NCBI GenBank assembly: GCA_003854995.1
Contig: RQOI01000007.1
Span: forward strand, 1-9,855
Reading direction: 5' to 3'
DNA: 9,855 bases
Source: Candidatus Zhuqueibacterota bacterium
Lineage (GTDB): Bacteria > Zhuqueibacterota > Zhuqueibacteria > Residuimicrobiales > Krinioviventaceae
This document shows, in pieces, positions 6,220 through 9,855 of the stretch. A program made the position numbers and the translations under genes. Below the pieces are notes generated by a model. The model saw only the letters and a program-made list of their open reading frames with translations, had not been told where the DNA came from and ran no database searches. Numbering within the stretch: position 1 is the first letter of the stretch; every line of letters starts with the position of its first letter.

Positions 6220-7275
6220 ATGAACGACCGAACGTATAAAAATATTCACGCTGACCTCGATCGATTACTGGACAGCCAAAGCAAAATCAAACGACTCGAA
6301 TTGACCGCCCACAGCAAGCTGGCCTTTTTCAGCGACCTGCACCTCGGGGATGGCAAGGGATGTGACAATATTGCCCACAATGAGCAAATATTGGCGCTGG
6401 CGCTCAACTATTATAAAGATGCCGGATTCGCCCTCGTCCTGGCCGGCGATATCGAGGAGCTGTGGCAGTTTTCGCTCAAAAGCATCCTCCATCGATACGG
6501 CAACACCATCATCCATTTGCTCAACGCTTTTGGTCCGCAGCGGCTGATCAGAATTTTCGGCAATCACGACATTCGCTGGCACAAGAAAATCGATTCGAAT
6601 CCGCTGCACGTTCTGGATGACACCGCCTATGAAGCGATTCATCTGGATGACTGGATCCTTGTCACGCATGGACATCAGGGGAGCCGCCTGACCTGGCTCA
6701 AGATCCTGCTGCGAATCCTGTTGGTGCGCGGCTTTCGCCTCATTGAACCGACAGCGCGTCGGCTTGGTTATGGCAACATATCGGCGCCGCAATCGCAGAT
6801 CCCCAGGGACCGCGAAAAAGCCATTTACCAGTGGGCGAAGAAGAATCGCCGACTGGTCATCTGCGGTCACACGCATCGGGCCATCTTTGCTTCGCAGCAT
6901 TATATCCGCTGGCTGGAGGAACAGATTCGCGACATCGCAGCCAAGCTGGAGGATCTGCCCGACGGTCATCCCGACAGCCATGCGCTGCAGGAACTGTTGC
7001 TCCACTATGAATCGGAATGGCGCACGGAAAAAAAGCGCGGTCGCGACTATGCGGCTCTGGAAGAGGACGATACTGAGGTCATGCCCTGCTACTTTAACAT
7101 CGGCAGCGGCCTCTATCGGCGCGGCATCACCTGCATCGAAATCGAGAACGGCCTCATCCGCCTGGTCAAATGGAGCAGCGAGAACGGGACAACGGCGGAA
7201 AAGAGTCGACAGCTTTTGTGGAATGAACGCAGCCTGGCGGAATTGAAGAATAAAATAGTGAAATCAATGCAATGA
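6220..7275 (+). CDS. Calcineurin-like metallophosphoesterase
   Basis: A 351-residue dinuclear metal phosphoesterase. All family motifs appear in order: FFSDLHLGDG (D39, H41), LAGDIEELW (D77), IFGNHDIRW (N115, H116), VTHGHQGS (H150, H152) and CGHTHRA (H217, H219). The GDIEELW and THGHQ forms recall LpxH-like UDP-diacylglucosamine hydrolases, but length and other features do not allow a substrate call. Between CGHTHRA and YFNIGSG (291-297) lies a charged, probably helical insertion of about 60 residues (228-288). No signal peptide; an amphipathic patch near 156-172 (LTWLKILLRILLVRGF) could contact the membrane. The ATG at 6220 is chosen, with GGGGA shortly upstream; an in-frame GTG at 6169 would overlap the M19 gene. 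The stop lies four bases from the stop of the convergent M23 gene. Confidence 0.88.
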   Translation: MNDRTYKNIHADLDRLLDSQSKIKRLELTAHSKLAFFSDLHLGDGKGCDNIAHNEQILALALNYYKDAGFALVLAGDIEELWQFSLKSILHRYGNTIIHLLNAFGPQRLIRIFGNHDIRWHKKIDSNPLHVLDDTAYEAIHLDDWILVTHGHQGSRLTWLKILLRILLVRGFRLIEPTARRLGYGNISAPQSQIPRDREKAIYQWAKKNRRLVICGHTHRAIFASQHYIRWLEEQIRDIAAKLEDLPDGHPDSHALQELLLHYESEWRTEKKRGRDYAALEEDDTEVMPCYFNIGSGLYRRGITCIEIENGLIRLVKWSSENGTTAEKSRQLLWNERSLAELKNKIVKSMQ

Positions 7276-7279
7276 AATG

Positions 7280-8008
7280 CTATAATCGCTCCCGCCATTG
7301 TCGCTGCAAAAATTGCAGCGGATCATAATATTTCTCATCCAGGTCAGCCTGGGTGTAGCACACCAGACAGTAGGTCCCGAAATGAAAAAAGGGCTTGGTC
7401 TGATCCGGCATCCGCGGTTTAGGTTTGACCCGCATCACTTCGAAATGGACATGATCGAATTGCCAGCCATATCTGTCCAGTTCCGCCCGCGTCATGAAGC
7501 GGGCGATGGGTCGCTGCGGATCGACCGATTCGTGCAACCCGACTCGAATGCCGGCGACGTGCTCATAGACGGTCCACAAGTCTGTCGAGTCCGCCAGACG
7601 GTGCCGGATGATGATTTGCGCATACGGCCCGTCGTCTCTCAAGCTAATGACTCGACCTTTTGCGGCGGGAAATATCGGCTCATCGACATAGTTGTCATGC
7701 GGTCGCTGCAGATCGACGCCTGTGTGCAGATGCGCCGGAATGCCCGGTCGGGCGGCGCGCAGCAGGCCGAACGGCCCGATGCGGGTCACCTGCACGTTCG
7801 CCAGCGACCGCCGGTCGGGCGCAGCGATCGGCAGATACCACGCCACCTCATCTTGACGCAGCAGAGTCATCAGGTCAGACCGGAAGAGAGGGATCTGTTC
7901 TGCATCGTCATGGTTTATTTGACTGAAAAGCGAGCTGGCCTGAAGGCCGAGAATGAGCACCATGCATTTCAAGAGCATCGTTCGAACAGCCGGTAGGCGC
8001 ATGATCAT
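7280..8008 (-). CDS. Secreted M23 (LytM-type) metallopeptidase
   Basis: A 242-residue protein with an N-terminal signal-like segment: basic start, hydrophobic stretch about 10-24, then QASSLFSQ. It is probably exported to the envelope. The zinc peptidase motifs are complete: HTGVD (H95, D99), YEH (H150) and DHVHFEV (H186, H188). By family knowledge this suits endopeptidase activity on peptidoglycan cross-bridges, rather than a degenerate, purely regulatory LytM domain. The C-terminal part has a CxxC pair (C214, C217) outside the core. The start chosen is ATG at 8006-8008, four bases after AAGGAG; ATGs at 8002 and 8023 are alternatives. The ATL gene ends 16 bases upstream, so both probably share a transcript. 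A perfect inverted repeat lies inside its last codons (7302-7320). Confidence 0.86.
   Translation of the reverse strand: MIMRLPAVRTMLLKCMVLILGLQASSLFSQINHDDAEQIPLFRSDLMTLLRQDEVAWYLPIAAPDRRSLANVQVTRIGPFGLLRAARPGIPAHLHTGVDLQRPHDNYVDEPIFPAAKGRVISLRDDGPYAQIIIRHRLADSTDLWTVYEHVAGIRVGLHESVDPQRPIARFMTRAELDRYGWQFDHVHFEVMRVKPKPRMPDQTKPFFHFGTYCLVCYTQADLDEKYYDPLQFLQRQWRERL
7302..7320. other. Perfect inverted repeat at the convergent gene ends
   Basis: CGCTGCAA (7302-7309), AAA, TTGCAGCG (7313-7320): a perfect eight-base stem with a three-base loop. It lies inside the C-terminal codons of the M23 gene and 27 bases past the phosphoesterase stop. There is no T-run on either side. With only four bases between the two stops, it may mark the 3' end of the plus-strand transcript. 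Confidence 0.5.
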
Positions 8009-8024
8009 CGATCTCCTTTTCATC

Positions 8025-8510
8025 CTATAGATAGCGTTGATAATCTGCGACAAAATATTTCTTGCCCCTTTGCGCGACGATCAAGCCCTCTTTTTCCAGC
8101 AGCTCTTTATGCGCCAGGGCGCCGCCCGGGTATTTTTCATTGAGAGAGCCATCGGCCTTCAGGGTTCGCCAGTAGGGAATATCCCATTCTCTCCCCTCTC
8201 GCTCGGCTTCTGCAGCGGCGTTCGCCGCGGTCATGATGAAAATGCCGGTCGTCAGAGAGCAGCAGCCTCGCACTTTATACCTTTCGGCGATGCCCTTGCA
8301 GATCTCGACGATCGTTGTCAGTTTGCCGTAAGGGACGCGCATGAATTCGATGACCTCGCTCGGATTGACCAGCACAATTTCATCGCCGACCTCGGCGCCC
8401 ATTTTATGGACGGCGTTGTAGCACGGAAACCGCTGTTCCAGTCGCAGAACCTTGGGCAGGCCTTTCTTGTCGGCCAGTTTCTCCTGCCATGTTTTCCTTC
8501 TTGCAGCCAT
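8025..8510 (-). CDS. MGMT-fold alkyltransferase-like protein lacking the acceptor cysteine
   Basis: A 161-residue cytoplasmic protein related to the DNA-binding domain of O6-alkylguanine-DNA alkyltransferases. The helix-turn-helix part begins at VPYGKLTTIVEI (59-70). The active-site region aligns as IPYWRTLKADGSLN (111-124), where true MGMT has IPCHRVI followed by DG. The distal signature PGGALAHKELLEKEGL (128-143) matches GG, K and LLxxEG of the family. The acceptor cysteine is tyrosine and the histidine is tryptophan, so dealkylation at this site is not expected. Such proteins (ATL type) bind alkylated guanine and flag it for nucleotide excision repair, which is the likely role by analogy. 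About 20 extra residues, including GCC at 82-84, separate the HTH from the active-site motif. GGAG lies about eleven bases before the ATG, with a perfect GAGAATTCTC palindrome between them. The M23 gene follows after 16 bases. Confidence 0.8.
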   Translation of the reverse strand: MAARRKTWQEKLADKKGLPKVLRLEQRFPCYNAVHKMGAEVGDEIVLVNPSEVIEFMRVPYGKLTTIVEICKGIAERYKVRGCCSLTTGIFIMTAANAAAEAEREGREWDIPYWRTLKADGSLNEKYPGGALAHKELLEKEGLIVAQRGKKYFVADYQRYL

Positions 8511-8601
8511 GAGAATTCTCGCTCCTAATAACTATGGACCACAATAGTGACGATCAGCAATTTTCCTGAAATGGCTCCCCCCTGTCCAGGTGGCGCTTGA
8601 C

Positions 8602-9390
8602 TCACACCGGCAGGCGGATAAAGTCTTTCTCACTGACGCCGCGCGTCCTCTGGCAGACCTCATAGCCGTTGTTAAATCCTTCGTCATTGGTGTTGCCCTC
8701 GATGGTGGCAAAGGTGTCGAGGACGCCGGCAAAGGCGAGGCCGGTATGGGTCCAGTCCGTCGATGTCCGGCGGACGAGAAAGATCTGCGTATCGCCCAGC
8801 TCGGCCCAGCTGATGGCGCCGCTTTCGAGGCTGGTGCCGCGAACATAGAGTCCTGCCATCTGCGCCTGGTAAGCAAGTGAGTCGCACGAGTAGGAACCGT
8901 GGATCGGCATCGGGCATGCCAGCAGACTGCACGCCTGTTTCAGCAGAAAAGTGATGAATCCGGCGCACCAGCGCCATTCAGGTCCTTCATTGCCGCCCAT
9001 ATAGAGTCGCACCCAAACGCCGCGATTTTCTCCTCCCAGCTCCAGCGGATGTTGTGCGAGGTGTTGCTGCGCCACGCGCAGCAGCACTTTTGCCAGCGTG
9101 TCATCAGCCGCGATTTGCATGGGTGCGAGCGCGCGCGCCAGAGGAGCGACGAACTGATCCCAGGTCGACTCATCAACGATGCCGCTGGCGGTCAGGCCGT
9201 TGGCCTCCTGAAAGAGCTGGACAGCGATCTCGGTCGCCGGCCCAAAGTCGGCGTCCACCGGTGTGGCAAAGCCGTGAAAGGTCACCCACTCCTGCACGCG
9301 GCGGGCCTTCATGCCACGTGCACCCCGTTGAATCGGACCGCTGAAATCCAGCTCGCGTCGGACGTGACTGGTATAGATCGAATCCGGCAT
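8602..9390 (-). CDS. PG_binding_1 plus CHAP-like cysteine amidase
   Basis: A 262-residue putative cell-wall hydrolase. Residues about 24-82 form a peptidoglycan-binding domain of the PG_binding_1 type (AVQLFQEANGLTASGIVDESTW). The C-terminal part (about 100-262) looks like a CHAP or NlpC/P60-type cysteine amidase/peptidase: WRWCAGF gives nucleophile C142, WTHTGLAF gives H215, and IEGNTND gives E231 and N233. Expected substrates are amide or peptide bonds in peptidoglycan. There is no signal peptide or membrane helix, as in phage endolysins or contractile-system effectors, but no holin, immunity-like or phage gene is adjacent. The ATG at 9388-9390 is chosen because GGGAGG lies six bases upstream; the longer in-frame form to 9474 adds residues encoded by repeat-like DNA. 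The stop is followed by 91 bases before the ATL gene, without a clear terminator. Confidence 0.78.
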   Translation of the reverse strand: MPDSIYTSHVRRELDFSGPIQRGARGMKARRVQEWVTFHGFATPVDADFGPATEIAVQLFQEANGLTASGIVDESTWDQFVAPLARALAPMQIAADDTLAKVLLRVAQQHLAQHPLELGGENRGVWVRLYMGGNEGPEWRWCAGFITFLLKQACSLLACPMPIHGSYSCDSLAYQAQMAGLYVRGTSLESGAISWAELGDTQIFLVRRTSTDWTHTGLAFAGVLDTFATIEGNTNDEGFNNGYEVCQRTRGVSEKDFIRLPV

Positions 9391-9411
9391 ATGGTCCTCC
9401 CACTTGTTAAA

Positions 9412-9482
9412 GATGAACACTGATGAAACACGGATAATATCATGACTTTTATCATAAAAGGTTACAAAGAACACAAAGAGCG
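9412..9482. repeat. Degenerate 8-11 bp quasi-repeats upstream of the CHAP gene
   Basis: Read on the minus strand, CTTTGTGTT, CTTTGTAAC and CTTTTATGA follow one another (9-base period). Further on, ATCCGTGTTTC, ATCAGTGTTC and ATC follow (10-11 base period). Between the two groups lies the palindrome at 9446-9460. The style resembles the decaying heptamer at 213-247 but the words differ. Confidence 0.5.
9446..9460. promoter_or_regulatory. AT-rich perfect palindrome, possible operator
   Basis: CTTTTAT, a central C, and ATAAAAG form a perfect seven-base inverted repeat 56-70 bases upstream of the CHAP gene start. The size and position would suit a dimeric repressor site, but no cognate regulator is in view and chance occurrence is possible in AT-rich DNA. 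Confidence 0.25.
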
Positions 9483-9544
9483 ATTTGACATTTTTTTACC
9501 AGTGCTTTATCCGTGAAAATATCCTTGGCCTTTCTAATTGATTT

Positions 9545-9559
9545 GCGGCCAAAGGCCGC
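9545..9559. other. GC-rich hairpin GCGGCC-AAA-GGCCGC
   Basis: A perfect six-base GC stem with a three-base loop in an otherwise AT-rich region. No T-run follows on either strand, so it is not a typical intrinsic terminator. It is the first of several closely spaced inverted repeats. Confidence 0.55.
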
Positions 9560-9581
9560 GCCATGAATTCAATGCGCCTTT

Positions 9582-9602
9582 GTCTTTCATATGGCGAAAG
9601 AC
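9582..9602. other. Perfect 7-bp inverted repeat
   Basis: GTCTTTC (9582-9588) and GAAAGAC (9596-9602) flank a seven-base loop. Just before it, GCGC-c-AT (9558-9564) and ATGCGC (9572-9577) form a weaker bulged stem. Together with 9545-9559 these make a run of hairpins that could fold into a structured RNA or belong to a dispersed repeat element. Confidence 0.45.
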
Positions 9603-9642
9603 GATGAGCAAAGAGCGCCTGTTATCTTTATAAAATCGCAAC

Positions 9643-9687
9643 AAAAAAGGCACCATACAGCTCTCAATCAAACCTGTATTGTGCCTT
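9643..9687 (-). terminator. Intrinsic terminator for the minus-strand gene at the right edge
   Basis: The arms at 9647-9660 and 9674-9687 (14 bases each) pair with one mismatch around a 13-base loop. On the minus strand the stem is followed by six T residues (complement of 9643-9648). It lies 53 bases past the stop of the partial gene at 9741, exactly where a terminator for that gene would be. Confidence 0.8.
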
Positions 9688-9740
9688 GAAACACCCTCTT
9701 CATCAGAGTCCCCTGTATTATCCGCGACCGCCCGTTTTAT

Positions 9741-9855
9741 CTAATAATGGTGAATCGCAAGGAAATTGTCAATCGAAAAATGATGGCGCTGCAAAATTCT
9801 TGGGTCGAGCAGTTGCCGCACGAGCGGGTCTGTTCGGAATAATTGTGATTTGGGA
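9741..9855 (-). CDS. C-terminal 37 codons of an unidentified protein (partial)
   Basis: An open minus-strand frame enters from the right edge and ends at TAG (complement of 9741-9743). The visible tail starts PKSQLFRTDPLVRQLLDPRI (complete codons from 9854) and ends FLAIHHY. It has a protein-like mix of charged and hydrophobic residues, and a good terminator follows 53 bases downstream on the same strand. Both points support a real gene. The tail loosely recalls the C-termini of asparagine-synthase-like enzymes, but it is too short to assign. Another minus-strand frame is open over part of the same interval but lacks the position relative to the terminator. Confidence 0.5.
   Translation of the reverse strand, partial: PKSQLFRTDPLVRQLLDPRILQRHHFSIDNFLAIHHY

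Larger units (their letters stand above)
9391..9740. other. Intergenic region rich in quasi-repeats and inverted repeats
   Basis: About 350 bases between the PG-binding/CHAP gene and the partial gene at the right edge, both on the minus strand. It holds short-period repeats (9412-9482), an AT-rich palindrome (9446-9460), three inverted repeats between 9545 and 9602, and a minus-strand terminator (9643-9687). CACGGATAA (9429-9437) recurs inverted as TTATCCGTG (9507-9515). No coding ORF of convincing character was seen. Confidence 0.6.

Noticed and set aside
6265..7005. A 246-codon minus-strand open frame antisense to the metallophosphoesterase
   Set aside because: Shadow frame; the sense strand carries every calcineurin-like motif.
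7298..7996. A 232-codon plus-strand open frame antisense to the M23 gene
   Set aside because: The sense strand has a signal peptide and a full M23 active site; the antisense product has no recognisable features.
8511..8520. GAGAATTCTC palindrome as an operator for the ATL gene
   Set aside because: It lies between the SD and the start codon and is only ten bases long. It contains a common six-base palindrome, and there is no second site or regulator.
8575..8597. Terminator for the CHAP gene (CCACCTG paired with CAGGGGG)
   Set aside because: The loop would be too small, there is a mismatch in the stem, and no T-run follows on the minus strand.
8899..9423. A 174-codon plus-strand open frame antisense to the CHAP gene
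   Set aside because: No motifs; it is explained by the peptidoglycan-binding/CHAP gene on the other strand.
247..9855. A new defence or toxin-antitoxin system built from the NYN nuclease, the ATL protein and the wall hydrolases
   Set aside because: The genes are far apart, on different strands and in separate transcription units, with no immunity-like partner, mobile element or integration site.

Overview
This is a bacterial window of moderate G+C content. Most genes have good Shine-Dalgarno sites (GGAGG, AAGGAG), and the intergenic DNA is AT-rich and repeat-rich. Nothing here fixes the taxon. The mix of PiT transporter, M19 peptidase, M23 peptidase and SlyD-type FKBP, plus degenerate short-period repeats between genes, would suit an uncultured lineage such as the FCB group. 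That is a low-confidence inference. There is no rRNA, tRNA, CRISPR array, transposase or recognisable phage module.

Layout. Positions 1-87 are the end of a 16-bp minisatellite that runs off the left edge. A decaying 7-bp repeat (213-247) abuts the stop of the first gene. Two minus-strand genes follow: a NYN-type nuclease with a C-terminal OST-HTH/LOTUS domain (247-999, GTG start) and a SlyD-like FKBP prolyl isomerase (1104-1559). A divergent AT-rich intergenic region (1560-1897) carries a promoter-like element and a 12-codon leader ORF with an ideal ribosome binding site. Four plus-strand genes come next: a PiT-family phosphate permease (1898-3475), a two-helix pore protein with two Rossmann/RCK NAD-binding domains (3530-4897), an M19 membrane-dipeptidase-like metallopeptidase (5036-6196) and a calcineurin-like metallophosphoesterase (6220-7275). 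A terminator-like hairpin at 4966-4998 may split this run into two transcription units.

The rest lies on the minus strand: a secreted M23 (LytM-type) peptidase (7280-8008), an alkyltransferase-like (MGMT-fold) protein lacking the acceptor cysteine (8025-8510), and a peptidoglycan-binding/CHAP amidase-like protein without a signal peptide (8602-9390). The M23 stop faces the phosphoesterase stop with only four bases between them. The last 460 bases hold short-period quasi-repeats, several successive inverted repeats, a convincing minus-strand terminator (9643-9687) and the last 37 codons of an unidentified minus-strand gene.

How the genes may work together: the plus-strand block pairs an anion permease with a nucleotide-gated-type pore protein, then two metal-dependent hydrolases. 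The right block has two cell-wall hydrolases around a DNA-damage-recognition protein. These look like ordinary housekeeping or accessory neighbourhoods. I found no strong evidence for a new multi-gene defence or mobile system. The most unusual items are the non-canonical pore, the PYWR variant of the alkyltransferase-like protein, the leader ORF before the permease and the hairpin series at the right end.
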